Below, in pieces: positions 19,548 to 27,850 of a stretch of DNA of 64,000 bases. Numbering within the stretch: position 1 is the stretch's first letter; each line of letters begins with the position of its first letter. A model generated the notes under the pieces. That model made no database searches and was not told the DNA's origin. It saw only the letters and a list, made by a program, of their open reading frames with translations. Where the stretch lies: assembly GCF_014207855.1 (NCBI RefSeq), contig NZ_JACHKZ010000010.1, positions 88,206-152,205 on the forward strand, written 5' to 3'. The translations under genes and the position numbers were made by a program. This stretch comes from Comamonas odontotermitis (lineage in GTDB: Bacteria > Pseudomonadota > Gammaproteobacteria > Burkholderiales > Burkholderiaceae_C).

Positions 19548-20828
19548 ATGGCACTGATCGTTCATAAGTACGGCGGCACATCGATGGGCTCCACGGAGCG
19601 TATCCGCAATGTCGCCAAACGCGTCGCCAAGTGGGCTCGGGCTGGTCACCAGATGGTGGTAGTGCCAAGCGCCATGAGTGGTGAAACCAACCGCCTGCTG
19701 GGCCTGGCCAGCGAACTGGCTCCCAGCCGAGCGGATAAATCCTATTATCGCGAGCTCGATATGCTGGCCGCGACTGGTGAGCAGGCATCGTCCGCCTTGC
19801 TGGCCATTGCGCTGCAGGCCGAAGGCGTGCCTTCTGTCAGCTACACCGGCTGGCAGGTGCCCGTGCGCACGGACGACAGCTACACCAAGGCACGCATTGA
19901 ATCGATTGACGACAAGCGTGTGCGGGCCGACCTGGATGCTGGCCGTGTAGTGATCGTCACGGGCTTTCAGGGTATTGATCCTGCAGGCCACATCACCACA
20001 TTGGGACGCGGCGGTTCCGATACATCTGCCGTGGCCGTTGCTGCCGCCCTGAAAGCGGCTGAATGCCTGATCTACACCGACGTGGATGGCGTCTACACCA
20101 CTGATCCACGTGTGGTGCCTGCCGCGCAGCGCCTCAAGACCGTCAGCTTTGAAGAAATGCTCGAAATGGCGAGCCTGGGCTCCAAGGTGCTGCAGATTCG
20201 CTCGGTGGAATTTGCTGGCAAATACAAGGTGCCCATGCGTGTGCTGTCGAGCTTCACGCCCTGGGATATTGCATTGGACGAAGAGGCCAAGTCGGGCACT
20301 CTGATCACTTTTGAGGAAGACGAAAAGATGGAAAAGGCCGTCGTATCCGGCATCGCTTTCAACCGCAGCGAAGCCAAAATCTCTGTGCGCGGTGTGCCCG
20401 ATACCCCCGGTATCGCCTACCAGATCCTGGGGCCCGTCGCGGAGGCCAACATCGATGTGGACGTGATCCTGCAGAACATCGGCAAAGATGGCAAGACCGA
20501 CTTCAGCTTCACCGTGAACCAGGGCGATTACAACCGTACCATGGACCTGCTGCGTGAAGTGGTTCTGCCTAAGCTGGGTGCCGATGAAGTCATCGGCAAC
20601 TCCAACATCTGCAAGGTGAGCATCGTCGGCATCGGCATGCGCAGCCACGTAGGTGTCGCATCAACCATGTTCCGCGCCCTGAGCGAAGAGGGCATCAACA
20701 TCCAGATGATCTCCACCTCTGAAATCAAGACCTCGGTCGTGATCGACGAAAAGTACCTTGAGTTGGCGGTGCGCGCGCTGCATACCGCTTTTGGCTTGGA
20801 TTCTGCCGAAGTTTCCAAAACGGCCTGA
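19548..20828 (+). CDS. lysC: Aspartate kinase
   Basis: A 426-aa monofunctional aspartokinase, first step of the lysine, threonine and methionine pathways. The kinase start VHKYGGTSMG and GRGGSDTSAVAVAAAL are present, followed by two ACT domains for feedback control (RGVPDTPGIAYQILGPVAEA and IVGIGMRSHVGVASTMFRAL). As in related enzymes an internal start could make a separate regulatory beta subunit, but I cannot demonstrate one. tRNA-Ser starts 24 bases after the stop. Confidence 0.96.
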   Translation: MALIVHKYGGTSMGSTERIRNVAKRVAKWARAGHQMVVVPSAMSGETNRLLGLASELAPSRADKSYYRELDMLAATGEQASSALLAIALQAEGVPSVSYTGWQVPVRTDDSYTKARIESIDDKRVRADLDAGRVVIVTGFQGIDPAGHITTLGRGGSDTSAVAVAAALKAAECLIYTDVDGVYTTDPRVVPAAQRLKTVSFEEMLEMASLGSKVLQIRSVEFAGKYKVPMRVLSSFTPWDIALDEEAKSGTLITFEEDEKMEKAVVSGIAFNRSEAKISVRGVPDTPGIAYQILGPVAEANIDVDVILQNIGKDGKTDFSFTVNQGDYNRTMDLLREVVLPKLGADEVIGNSNICKVSIVGIGMRSHVGVASTMFRALSEEGINIQMISTSEIKTSVVIDEKYLELAVRALHTAFGLDSAEVSKTA

Positions 20829-20852
20829 TTTTCAGGTTACAATGGCTGTATT

Positions 20853-20945
20853 GGAAACGTGACCGAGTGGCCGAAGGTGCTCCCCTGCTAAGGGAGTATG
20901 GGGTGTAGAGCCTCATCGAGGGTTCGAATCCCTCCGTTTCCGCCA
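20853..20945 (+). tRNA. tRNA-Ser (anticodon GCU), prophage insertion target
   Basis: A 93-base class II tRNA with encoded CCA. The acceptor is GGAAACG / CGTTTCC with discriminator G. The anticodon arm is CTCCC-CTGCTAA-GGGAG, giving GCT, followed by a long variable arm. Its last 27 bases and one further base (20919-20946) are repeated at 63526-63553, so the gene was rebuilt intact at the left end of the prophage. Confidence 0.97.
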
Positions 20946-20946
20946 A
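20919..20946. repeat. attL core, 28-bp direct repeat with 63526-63553
   Basis: From the T-arm of tRNA-Ser through CCA plus one A, identical to 63526-63553; the sequences differ immediately outside (G versus T before, A versus G after). The integrase gene lies just inside. This is the crossover core of the prophage. Confidence 0.95.
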
Positions 20947-20953
20947 AAAGATA

Positions 20954-20986
20954 AGCCCCAAGTGATTGATTCACTTGGGGCTTTTT
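20954..20986. terminator. Phage-borne terminator just inside attL
   Basis: A 12-bp perfect stem AGCCCCAAGTGA / TCACTTGGGGCT with a 5-base loop, followed by TTTTT. Being on the phage side of the core, it came with the prophage; the host's own tRNA terminator is now beyond attR (63559-63590). It can end tRNA-Ser transcription and separates it from the converging integrase gene. Confidence 0.85.
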
Positions 20987-21029
20987 CTTCGTCTCGATGT
21001 AGGGGGCTTAGTCCATCCCTAATCTATCC

Positions 21030-22241
21030 CTAAATCGCTTCTTTGCGTGGTGCGGCCTGGGTGCTGATCGCGGCATTGACTGCGGCGAGATTGGCGCCTC
21101 GATCCGCCGATGGAATCCACTTCGCATAGTCGCGCATCATCACTTGGACCGAGTGGCCATGCTGCATTGCCACCCACATCGGATTGGCCCCGGCCATCAG
21201 GGCAAGGGTCACGCTGGTGTCCCGGCATTCCTTTGGTGCCCTGTACCTCACGCCTATTGCGCGTAGTGTCAGGCGCCATGCCCTGCGCTGCGACTGTTCA
21301 TCATGGTAGGGCGCTCCGGTGTTGGGGTTATAGAACACCTCGGCATTCATGGCTGCAGTTCTGGCGCGCTGGCGCTGGATCACGCTTGCCGCGCGTTGAT
21401 TCAACTCGACAGTGCGCTCCACATTGGTCTTGGTACGGTCCTTCTCCATGGTCATAACCTTGGAGCGGCGCACAAGTACCGTAGACTTTCGCAAATCCAC
21501 ATCCTCCCATCTCAGCGCAATGTGCTCACTTGCCCGCAAGCCAGCGAAAAACGAGAACTCGAAATAATCCGCCATCACATCGCCAAAGCGCTTTTGCATT
21601 TCCCTGAGAATCAGCTCAACCTCATCAGGCGCAAAAGGATCTGGGTTTGCCTTCTGGATTTTCTGATTATCAATCCCCTCGATAGGATTGGCTATGCGGC
21701 TGGGTGGTTTGCAAATCAGGTCGAAAACACCGCGCATGGGGATCAGAATATTATTCTGCGTTTTGCGTGATAGACCTTTCATTTTTCGACCCGTCTCTAA
21801 ATCAATACGATCCTTGCTGAGCGTTGCCAAATGGGTAAGCACCATTTCATGGCTGATCTTCTCCGGTCGCAGCTTGCCGAATTTTGGAACCCAATAGGCA
21901 TTTAGGTGCCTTATGTAAATGGCGTGGGTTGAATGCTCCAGACTCCGAGCGGCCAAGGTTTCCCAGACTTTGGCCCATTCTGCGAAGGTGCGGACACCAG
22001 CCTCGCTTTCTGGCTGGTGCTGCTGCAGGTGCTTGTAGTCGGGGAAATGTGCTGCAAAGCTGAAAGTGCCATGCTTTATTTCCTCGACTATGGTTGCTCG
22101 CAGCCGTGCTGCATGTTTTAGATTCGCTGCAGTAGGGCGTAGATCAAGCGTAGGAGAAACCTGCTTGCCATTCCATGTAAAGCGAACCTCTATGCGGTCG
22201 CCTCGCGGTCTAACACCTCCTGTCGTTGCTTTGCGGCCCAT
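21030..22241 (-). CDS. int: Phage tyrosine-recombinase integrase
   Basis: A 403-aa tyrosine recombinase with an N-terminal arm-binding domain (WNGKQVSPTLDLRPTAANLK). Catalytic residues: Arg in FFAGLRASEHIALRW, a beta-hairpin Lys in the KDRTKTN region, ECRDTSV in box II, where the usual His of HxxR appears replaced by Lys, the His in MQHGHS, and the Tyr in MMRDYAKW. It sits directly inside attL, reading toward the tRNA, and overlaps the Xis-like gene by 52 bases. It should carry out integration and, with Xis, excision. Confidence 0.96.
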   Translation of the reverse strand: MGRKATTGGVRPRGDRIEVRFTWNGKQVSPTLDLRPTAANLKHAARLRATIVEEIKHGTFSFAAHFPDYKHLQQHQPESEAGVRTFAEWAKVWETLAARSLEHSTHAIYIRHLNAYWVPKFGKLRPEKISHEMVLTHLATLSKDRIDLETGRKMKGLSRKTQNNILIPMRGVFDLICKPPSRIANPIEGIDNQKIQKANPDPFAPDEVELILREMQKRFGDVMADYFEFSFFAGLRASEHIALRWEDVDLRKSTVLVRRSKVMTMEKDRTKTNVERTVELNQRAASVIQRQRARTAAMNAEVFYNPNTGAPYHDEQSQRRAWRLTLRAIGVRYRAPKECRDTSVTLALMAGANPMWVAMQHGHSVQVMMRDYAKWIPSADRGANLAAVNAAISTQAAPRKEAI

Positions 22242-22405
22242 TGGTAATAACCTTCCATGTCAATCAAAATATTGTTGTCTGGAGCGCGAACATATTCCCG
22301 GCCTTCAACCCAGACGCCCCGATGAATCTTTGTCTCTACTGCGCGATCAGAGTATCCAGTCTCTGCGCAGAATTTGACTATGCGTACAAATCGTGCGGCC
22401 ATCAT
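22190..22405 (-). CDS. Small excisionase-like DNA-binding protein
   Basis: A 71-aa protein of winged-helix excisionase type: FVRIVKFCAETGYSDRAVET with later YYQWAAKQRQEV. Its position directly upstream of and overlapping int is what Xis genes show. Its start overlaps the stop of the upstream gene in ATGA. It would be a directionality factor for excision. Assignment rests on size, the HTH-like pattern and place. Confidence 0.75.
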   Translation of the reverse strand: MMAARFVRIVKFCAETGYSDRAVETKIHRGVWVEGREYVRAPDNNILIDMEGYYQWAAKQRQEVLDREATA

Positions 22406-22719
22406 TGCTCCTTTCTTATCGCATTGACATTGCGCAGCGCCCGCTTGGCGGTGGTGAGGTGCTGGCGCTGCACCTCATGCTGCGCTTGGTCCTGGTCATC
22501 CTTGAACCCGTCGCGCTTCCATTCGCGCAATACGACTTCCATCCAGTTGACGGCATGCCAAAGGGCGACTGTTTCAACCTTGGCCAACTTGGTCAGACCT
22601 GCAGTTTTCTGGTCGGCCTTCAGCTTTTTGGTTGTCCTGCTGGCCGCTCCAGATTGAGCACTCATGCGGGCTGGAGCCTGATTAACGGCTTTCAAGTGGC
22701 CGCCAATTTCGTTATTCAT
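22402..22719 (-). CDS. Phage protein of unknown function
   Basis: A 105-aa hydrophilic protein beginning MNNEIGGHLKAVNQ; the ATG at 22719 is preferred because it lies just after the stop of the upstream gene (22727). The C-terminal half is charged and helical (WMEVVLREWKRDGFKDDQDQ). No family recognised. It belongs to a leftward chain of overlapping genes ending in xis and int. Confidence 0.6.
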   Translation of the reverse strand: MNNEIGGHLKAVNQAPARMSAQSGAASRTTKKLKADQKTAGLTKLAKVETVALWHAVNWMEVVLREWKRDGFKDDQDQAQHEVQRQHLTTAKRALRNVNAIRKEQ

Positions 22720-22726
22720 TGCGATC

Positions 22727-22987
22727 TCACTTGTAATAGGTGATGCCGTCTTTGCAGATCCAGCCGGTTTTACTTGGCGTCGTGGTTTGTGCATTGACGG
22801 GCTGGTCACTGGTGCCAGTGCTAGAGCCGGATAAGCGTACGCTGTCGGTCTTCGATATCACCTTGCATTCATTCGCTGTCTTAAAGGTCTCCCATTCATG
22901 CCGTCTTTTGCGATCAACGGAAAACTCCATGAGTAAAACCATTGCTGCAATGAGTAGCAGGGCTCCAAAAAATAGCTTGTCGATCAT
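22727..22987 (-). CDS. Small phage protein with N-terminal membrane anchor
   Basis: An 86-aa protein with one N-terminal membrane helix (DKLFFGALLLIAAMVLLMEF) followed by a soluble domain with two cysteines (NECKVIS, GWICKDG). A disulfide in the periplasm is plausible if the C terminus is outside. Its ATG overlaps the stop of the 52-aa gene upstream in ATGA. No family recognised. Confidence 0.65.
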   Translation of the reverse strand: MIDKLFFGALLLIAAMVLLMEFSVDRKRRHEWETFKTANECKVISKTDSVRLSGSSTGTSDQPVNAQTTTPSKTGWICKDGITYYK

Positions 22988-23142
22988 GGCTTCGCCTTTG
23001 AATTTTCTATTTCGTTTGTTTGAGAGTGCGGGGTTAATGATGTCTGCCTAGCCCGGCGCTCTGCAATCTCCTTGAGAATGTAGAACGCGGAGCCGGTGCG
23101 CTGCGGCGGCTTAGGGGGTGGTGGTGCGTAATGCCTGGTCAT
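22984..23142 (-). CDS. Short 52-aa phage protein, translationally coupled
   Basis: ATG at 23142, TGA at 22984-22986. The product begins MTRHYAPPPPKPPQRTGSAF and is basic and proline-rich, with YILKEIAERRARQ in the middle. Its start overlaps the stop of the upstream gene in ATGA and its own stop overlaps the next start in ATGA, so both junctions have the 4-base overlap typical of coupled genes. This supports it despite its size. Confidence 0.65.
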   Translation of the reverse strand: MTRHYAPPPPKPPQRTGSAFYILKEIAERRARQTSLTPHSQTNEIENSKAKP

Positions 23143-23996
23143 TCCAGTACCCCCAAGTCGCCGTCTGCGATGCGCTTAGCGGCTTGCAGCAGGTATTCCA
23201 CCCCATGCAACACGCCGTCATCGCGGTTATCGTCGTTCACGATATAGAAGAGATGGAGGATCTTGCTCAGGTCTGCTGAGAGGTCGGGCAGCGGTCCGGA
23301 ACTGAGGTTTCCAGTTTCCTTGGCCTTCATCGCCTCATCAGTCGCTTCGCAGTACATGTCCAAGAGGTCTCGCAAAGCAAACACCTCTTCTGAATTGGCG
23401 TGCTCTGCATAGTGGAAGATCACGCTCCTGGCGCAATCCATATTCACATAGGAACGCCAATGCAGCTCATTCAGTTGATCTTGTGTGAACTGTTGGGCGC
23501 TTGCGGCGGGCTCTGTCGTGTGAAGCGGCGCTTGTACAGGGCTCGGACGCGGAATGTGCGTGAACAAAAGCATGTCAGGCCTTGTCTCGGTGATCACGCC
23601 CAGCTTGACCCCTGCTTGATTGATAGCGGCTGTACGCTCAAGGGACTCGGTATCTCCTGGGACAAGGCGCGCGGCATTGATGCAGGCGGCAATATCGTAG
23701 CCAGCGTTTTCATGGTTGTTGTTCCACAAAATGCCCTTGGCTGCATTGGACGCGATCATTGCGGCAATGTTCAGTAGCCGGTCTGAGTCACCACTATGTG
23801 CGTGGTCCTCATCAGTCAGAGCCGCTGTATCAAGATCAAGCGCGATTTCACGGAAGAGTGCCCTTTCTTCTTCAATGGTTGGGGCCTGCGCTGCTCGCTG
23901 GATAGGTGGCTGTGGCTTCTGGCTCTGAACCGCCGGATCTGTCTTGCGAGTGGCTCTTTTTGCCGTGGCCTTTGGCTTCTCTGCTACTGCGATCAT
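23139..23996 (-). CDS. Phage protein with basic Ala/Lys-rich N terminus, unknown function
   Basis: A 285-aa protein. The first 35 residues are rich in Lys, Ala, Arg and Pro (AEKPKATAKRATRKTDPAVQ), like a histone-H1-type or DNA-contacting tail; the rest is acidic and helical (DLLDMYCEATDEAMKAKETG). The next gene upstream (23993-24799) has a similar basic tail, so the two may be paralogues or share a partner. The start overlaps the upstream stop by 4 bases. No family recognised. Confidence 0.6.
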   Translation of the reverse strand: MIAVAEKPKATAKRATRKTDPAVQSQKPQPPIQRAAQAPTIEEERALFREIALDLDTAALTDEDHAHSGDSDRLLNIAAMIASNAAKGILWNNNHENAGYDIAACINAARLVPGDTESLERTAAINQAGVKLGVITETRPDMLLFTHIPRPSPVQAPLHTTEPAASAQQFTQDQLNELHWRSYVNMDCARSVIFHYAEHANSEEVFALRDLLDMYCEATDEAMKAKETGNLSSGPLPDLSADLSKILHLFYIVNDDNRDDGVLHGVEYLLQAAKRIADGDLGVLE

Positions 23997-24799
23997 TCTT
24001 CTTCTCCTCTGAATGGGCGTGAGCCTTTGAACAGTTCGCGGTGTACATCACCAGCGGTGGTGCCATCTCCGTCAAGGTATGCCATCAACTTGCCATTGAG
24101 TGCCTGGATGCGCAGGCCATAGCAGCGCAGCAGACCTTCCAATGTCGCAGGGTTGTAGTCCTCCAGCCAGTCACCAAGCTTGACGATTTCCTCGGCTACG
24201 ACGCCAACATCCCAGGTGCATTGCAATGCCAGCACCTTCCCTGTGCGACCGGCTTCATGAACTGGGGTATCTTTCAGCTCGTCATCACTTCTTTCCACGC
24301 GGCGGATTGGTGGCGTAGGACGGTCGCGGAAGGGTTTTGCGCCAGCGAAGGTAGTCAAGGCCCGAAGATCTTCGAGTATGGCGGGCAGTCCTGATAAGGC
24401 GGCATGCAGGCGCTTGGAGAATTGATCGATGTGATCAACCAGGCCAAAGGCATGGACCGCTACGGGCAAGTCAAGGCCCGTAGCCGCTTCCAAGCAGAGC
24501 GCGGTTCGGTCGAGGTGCTGGTGCAACTGCTCAAGAGCTACCAGGACACCAATGGGCTCGTCGATTTCGTCTGGATTGCGCAGCACAAACACAACGCTGT
24601 TTGCCTCATACGCTGCCAAAGCTGCACCGGGTATATCGTCCAATCCGGTCTCAGCCAGCTCTGAGCACATAAAACCCAGGATCTGCAGTGCGCTGGCTTG
24701 CAGTTGTGCTGCTTCGTCTTGCAATTGAGGCTTCGCAGCAGTCTTGCGGGCAGGGCTGCGCTTGGCACCCTTCGCGGGGTGCGCGATAATCGCTTCCAT
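23993..24799 (-). CDS. Phage protein with basic N-terminal tail, unknown function
   Basis: A 268-aa protein. A basic tail (HPAKGAKRSPARKTAAKPQ) precedes a mostly helical domain (CSELAETGLDDIPGAALAAY; LVDHIDQFSKRLHAALSGLP). It is followed in ATGA overlap by 23139-23996, which has the same plan. It is probably an early phage accessory protein; no function can be inferred. Confidence 0.6.
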   Translation of the reverse strand: MEAIIAHPAKGAKRSPARKTAAKPQLQDEAAQLQASALQILGFMCSELAETGLDDIPGAALAAYEANSVVFVLRNPDEIDEPIGVLVALEQLHQHLDRTALCLEAATGLDLPVAVHAFGLVDHIDQFSKRLHAALSGLPAILEDLRALTTFAGAKPFRDRPTPPIRRVERSDDELKDTPVHEAGRTGKVLALQCTWDVGVVAEEIVKLGDWLEDYNPATLEGLLRCYGLRIQALNGKLMAYLDGDGTTAGDVHRELFKGSRPFRGEEE

Positions 24800-24877
24800 G
24801 ATCTGAATTCCTTGCTATGGTTTTTGATCTAGAAACCCTTGAGCGCTCTCACCTGCTCAGGGGTTTCGTCTTTGGGG

Positions 24878-25705
24878 TCAAGCTGGAGCCCCTACAGGAA
24901 CTGCAATCGGCTGGGTGGCCTGCTGGCGCTGTCCGGACAGCTTCAGGACTGCAGCAGAGAGATCCGCCATGGATGCAGCCATAACCTGCACACTTTCCAT
25001 TGCCTGGGTCAGTGCCTTGTCAGTAACCGTTGGCGCTGGGAGTGCTGGCGGTGTTTCGTATTCAGCGATATGACGGCTGGCGATTGCGAGTGCCTCGGTG
25101 AGTTCGCTACGCGGAATATCGCGGTAGTAGACCTTGAAATGAGCCTTCAGCTTGGCCCAACCCTGTTTCAAGAAGCCCGCACGCTGCTTGATGGGTAGTG
25201 CTTCCGCTGCTTCGGTAAGCACGTTACGAAGTTCATCCGCTTCTTCCTTGGACAATTTGTCAGTGTGCCCAGCAGAGTAGGGGAGCTTGGCGTGTGCGGC
25301 CAGCTTCTTCTCCAGCTCGTCCATGCGGTTGACAACACGATTACGCAGAACGATGTCGTAACCAGTTACCAAGGTCAGCGTGAGGTTGCGATCGAGATCC
25401 ACCTGAATCAGGTATCCGCGCTTGTCCCAATGCAGGGTAAAGCCTTGATTTTGTTCATGGTGCAGATCTGCACCATCTTCAAAGCATCCCCTGAATAGGG
25501 CATCTCCGTTGTCTCGGATGTACTGCCCACGCTGGCTCACTTTTCCGGCAGGGATCACGCTGTCTATGTAATCACCGCAGAACAACGTAACAAGCATCAC
25601 ACGGGTTTCACGCAGAACCTGCTTGTGCTCTTTGCCAGTGACCTTGGCAATTTCCTTGGTGCTCATCTTGGCGGGGATGCCGCCGCTTTTCACGATGCTG
25701 CTCAT
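24878..25705 (-). CDS. Rha-like phage regulatory protein
   Basis: A 275-aa protein. The N-terminal half resembles phage Rha/antirepressor-type DNA-binding modules: MSTKEIAKVTGKEHKQVLRE, then LTLVTGYDIVLRNRVVNRMD and a helical ELEKKLA linker. The C-terminal part (RSELTEALAIASRHIAEY) resembles ORF6C-like domains. Such proteins modulate lytic or lysogenic gene expression. It is coupled by ATGA to the upstream gene. The call is by motif and context. Confidence 0.65.
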   Translation of the reverse strand: MSSIVKSGGIPAKMSTKEIAKVTGKEHKQVLRETRVMLVTLFCGDYIDSVIPAGKVSQRGQYIRDNGDALFRGCFEDGADLHHEQNQGFTLHWDKRGYLIQVDLDRNLTLTLVTGYDIVLRNRVVNRMDELEKKLAAHAKLPYSAGHTDKLSKEEADELRNVLTEAAEALPIKQRAGFLKQGWAKLKAHFKVYYRDIPRSELTEALAIASRHIAEYETPPALPAPTVTDKALTQAMESVQVMAASMADLSAAVLKLSGQRQQATQPIAVPVGAPA

Positions 25706-25992
25706 TGCGACGCTCCTTCCATGTTGACAGGGGCGCCCTCAGGCTTGCGGGACTTGCGCAGCAGTCCACGGATCAGGCCATAGGCGTATGCTGTGCCGTT
25801 CTCTAGGTCTTCCGTCACGAATTGCTCCATGACGTTTGTGGCCAAGTACAACGCTGCCTCGTCCACGGTGTCGCCCTCACAGTGATGACGCCATGTTTCG
25901 CGTGCTGTGTCCTCGCCGAGCCTGAAGGCATCATCGCGCTCGGTATCCACCGTGATCTGAGGCGTCACGGTGCTGTCTGTTGTAACTTTCAA
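25702..25992 (-). CDS. Small phage protein, TTG start coupled to RHH gene
   Basis: A 96-aa acidic protein (HHCEGDTVDEAALYLATNVM; EDLENGTAYAYGLIRGLLRK). The only start that fits the junction is TTG at 25992, which overlaps the TGA of the ribbon-helix-helix gene as TTGA, so translation is probably coupled. Function unknown. Confidence 0.6.
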   Translation of the reverse strand: MKVTTDSTVTPQITVDTERDDAFRLGEDTARETWRHHCEGDTVDEAALYLATNVMEQFVTEDLENGTAYAYGLIRGLLRKSRKPEGAPVNMEGASQ

Positions 25993-26144
25993 GGGTTTCC
26001 TTTCTGCGCAACTTCGCGCTCAAGTAGACGGACGATCAGGCTATTCAGGCTGATGTGCTCTTGCTTTGCATGGGCCTTGGCGGCTTCCTGCAGCGCAACT
26101 GGCACTCTCAGGGTGAAGGTGACTTGATCTTGGTTGCTGCTCAT
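25989..26144 (-). CDS. Small ribbon-helix-helix regulator (leftward)
   Basis: A 51-aa protein starting MSSNQDQVTFTLRVPVALQE and continuing AAKAHAKQEHISLNSLIVRL. The pattern of a short beta strand (VTFTLRVP) followed by two helices is that of Arc/MetJ-type RHH repressors. The gene diverges from another RHH gene (26252) across three copies of a GACAC-N7-GTGTC operator, so it probably autoregulates. It heads the leftward early operon. Confidence 0.75.
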   Translation of the reverse strand: MSSNQDQVTFTLRVPVALQEAAKAHAKQEHISLNSLIVRLLEREVAQKGNP

Positions 26145-26158
26145 AGCGAATCTTTCAT

Positions 26159-26240
26159 GTGACACTGTTATGGTGTCGCGTTTGAATTATGGATGTGACA
26201 CTGTTATGGTGTCAATAGCCAGTGACACTGTTTTGGTGGA
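26159..26240. promoter_or_regulatory. Three operator repeats between divergent RHH genes
   Basis: GTGACACTGTTATGGTGTC occurs at 26159-26177 and 26195-26213 and in a weaker form (GTGACACTGTTTTGGTGGA) at 26222-26240. Each of the first two is an inverted repeat GACAC-N7-GTGTC. A rightward promoter is readable: TTGAAT at 26182-26187, 17-base spacer, TATGGT at 26205-26210, with the -10 inside operator 2. Binding here would control both divergent genes. Confidence 0.75.
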
Positions 26241-26251
26241 AAATTGAGGCC

Positions 26252-26740
26252 ATGGACGAAGAAGACCGCTACACCAGAATTACTCTACGCATACCCAAAG
26301 AGCTGCATACCTCTTTGAGCGAGGCGGCAGAAAAAACCTCGAAGAGCTTGAACGCAGAAATTATTGGTCGGCTTTCTGACTCGTTCTCTTTTAAGCATGA
26401 GGCAGACGAGAGCGCCGCAGAGCGCGTTGAAGCAATTGGCAGGCGCGTGGAGAGAAGCGCCAAGGAGGCTCACTTAGCAGTGTTAATCATGGGGCTGCAG
26501 AGCCAGCTCCGCGATTGCGAACACCGCCGCACACGCCAGCTAGAAATCGTCAAGGCCATTTCTGATGCTGTCATGAAAGCTGAAGAAGATGATCCAGTGA
26601 AATGCAGAGCGCTTGAGTCTGAACTTAGTGCTGAAGGCAAATGGCTGTCTGAGATCAACATGGAGTACGCGCGCCTGGTGGCAGAACTGTCTAATCTGCA
26701 ACAGACCTGGTCCGAGTTGGTCGGGGTCGGCGCGCATTAG
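26252..26740 (+). CDS. Arc-like ribbon-helix-helix regulator with coiled-coil tail
   Basis: A 162-aa protein. The N terminus YTRITLRIPKELHTSLSEAA then KTSKSLNAEIIGRLSDSF is a clear Arc-type RHH domain; residues 60-160 are charged and helical and probably form a coiled coil. The ATG at 26252 follows GAGG at 26246; an upstream GTG would read through operator 3. Unlike most nearby genes it is on the plus strand. It probably represses the divergent promoter region. Confidence 0.8.
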   Translation: MDEEDRYTRITLRIPKELHTSLSEAAEKTSKSLNAEIIGRLSDSFSFKHEADESAAERVEAIGRRVERSAKEAHLAVLIMGLQSQLRDCEHRRTRQLEIVKAISDAVMKAEEDDPVKCRALESELSAEGKWLSEINMEYARLVAELSNLQQTWSELVGVGAH

Positions 26741-26764
26741 TGATGTGATCAGATATTGCTCGCT

Positions 26765-27052
26765 TCAAGGCGGCAGCGCCAGTACCTCATCCACGGTTAG
26801 CGCATCCTCGTATGGCCAAGCCTGGTCACACAGCTTGGCCAGCGCCTTCAAGGCCTTGCGTTCGCCCCGTCGGGTGTCGGTAACGGCCTTGTCTGCAGCA
26901 TCCCTTGCGGCCATGAGTTGCGGGCTATAGAACACCACATACACGGCTTCATGGGCTTTGCGCTTCGCGCGGCGTGCCTCCAGTCGTAGGCGCTGGGCAT
27001 CACGCCAGCGGCGAGCTGCTACAGCGATTGCCATCAGTTGACGCTCTTGCAT
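26765..27052 (-). CDS. Small basic phage protein of unknown function
   Basis: A 95-aa, highly basic, helical protein (RRWRDAQRLRLEARRAKRKA; DTRRGERKALKALAKL). An AAAGG ribosome site precedes the ATG at 27052. The composition suggests a nucleic-acid-binding or protein-binding helix. Function unknown. Confidence 0.55.
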   Translation of the reverse strand: MQERQLMAIAVAARRWRDAQRLRLEARRAKRKAHEAVYVVFYSPQLMAARDAADKAVTDTRRGERKALKALAKLCDQAWPYEDALTVDEVLALPP

Positions 27053-27065
27053 TTATGGCTACCTT

Positions 27066-27830
27066 TCACTGGATCGGGAACACCGGGCCGCTGTACAGGT
27101 CATCAGGGCCAATGTCAGCCTGGGCAATGAGGCGTTCGACCACTTCAACGCTCACGCCATGCTTGTCCGCGATCTGCTGTGACGTATAGACCGCTTGACC
27201 ATCGGCCCCTACATGAGTGGCTTTCGGCATCAGGTCCATCTCTTTAGCCATGGCAGCCATTTCCTTTTTGAACGACTCCGGCGCAAACTTGTGCATCTGT
27301 GCGTACAGATGGGCATGCTCAGGCTTGTGTATGGCGGCATTGCCTTCACGTTTCCTGATCTCTTTAAGCGCGCGGCCAGCTTCCCAAAAACGCGGGTCAA
27401 TGCCATCGGGGCCGGGTCGCGTGAAATTGGGATTGCTCTCTGGCTCATGGCTTCCCGGGTGCTTCTTTGCAACCAGTGGCGGCATGTCGCCTCCGCCTGA
27501 TTTGGCCTGGCTGAATTCCTCCCGCATGATTTGGCCTTGCACCTCCTTCGGTATCAAGTCCATAGCCTCCTGTGCAAGATTTCTCAGGCGTGGATTCGGT
27601 TCATTGCGGCGCAGCAGATTCCATACTGTGCCGGTATGCTTGAATCCACGTTTCTCAGCTTCTTGCAAGATCCGTTCAACCATCCGCATAGCGTTTGCGC
27701 GGCCTGTGGGAGTGGTTTCAGCTGGATCGCCAAAGATTACATCTCCAGCCATCAGGAGCACACCGGCCAAGTTGATAAGGTATCCCTCGCTGCCGTCCGG
27801 ATTGGGGATGAACATGGGCTTTTTCGACAT
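27066..27830 (-). CDS. Phage protein of unknown function
   Basis: A 254-aa protein. The C-terminal 45 residues (AVYTSQQIADKHGVSVEVVE) look like a helix-turn-helix, and the middle (HKPEHAHLYAQMHKFAPESF) is His-rich. The N-terminal part suggests no family. It lies 13 bases upstream of the basic 95-aa gene, in the same leftward unit. A DNA-binding role is only inferred from the HTH-like end. Confidence 0.55.
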   Translation of the reverse strand: MSKKPMFIPNPDGSEGYLINLAGVLLMAGDVIFGDPAETTPTGRANAMRMVERILQEAEKRGFKHTGTVWNLLRRNEPNPRLRNLAQEAMDLIPKEVQGQIMREEFSQAKSGGGDMPPLVAKKHPGSHEPESNPNFTRPGPDGIDPRFWEAGRALKEIRKREGNAAIHKPEHAHLYAQMHKFAPESFKKEMAAMAKEMDLMPKATHVGADGQAVYTSQQIADKHGVSVEVVERLIAQADIGPDDLYSGPVFPIQ

Positions 27831-27850
27831 AGTTGGATTCCGAGTTAGGG

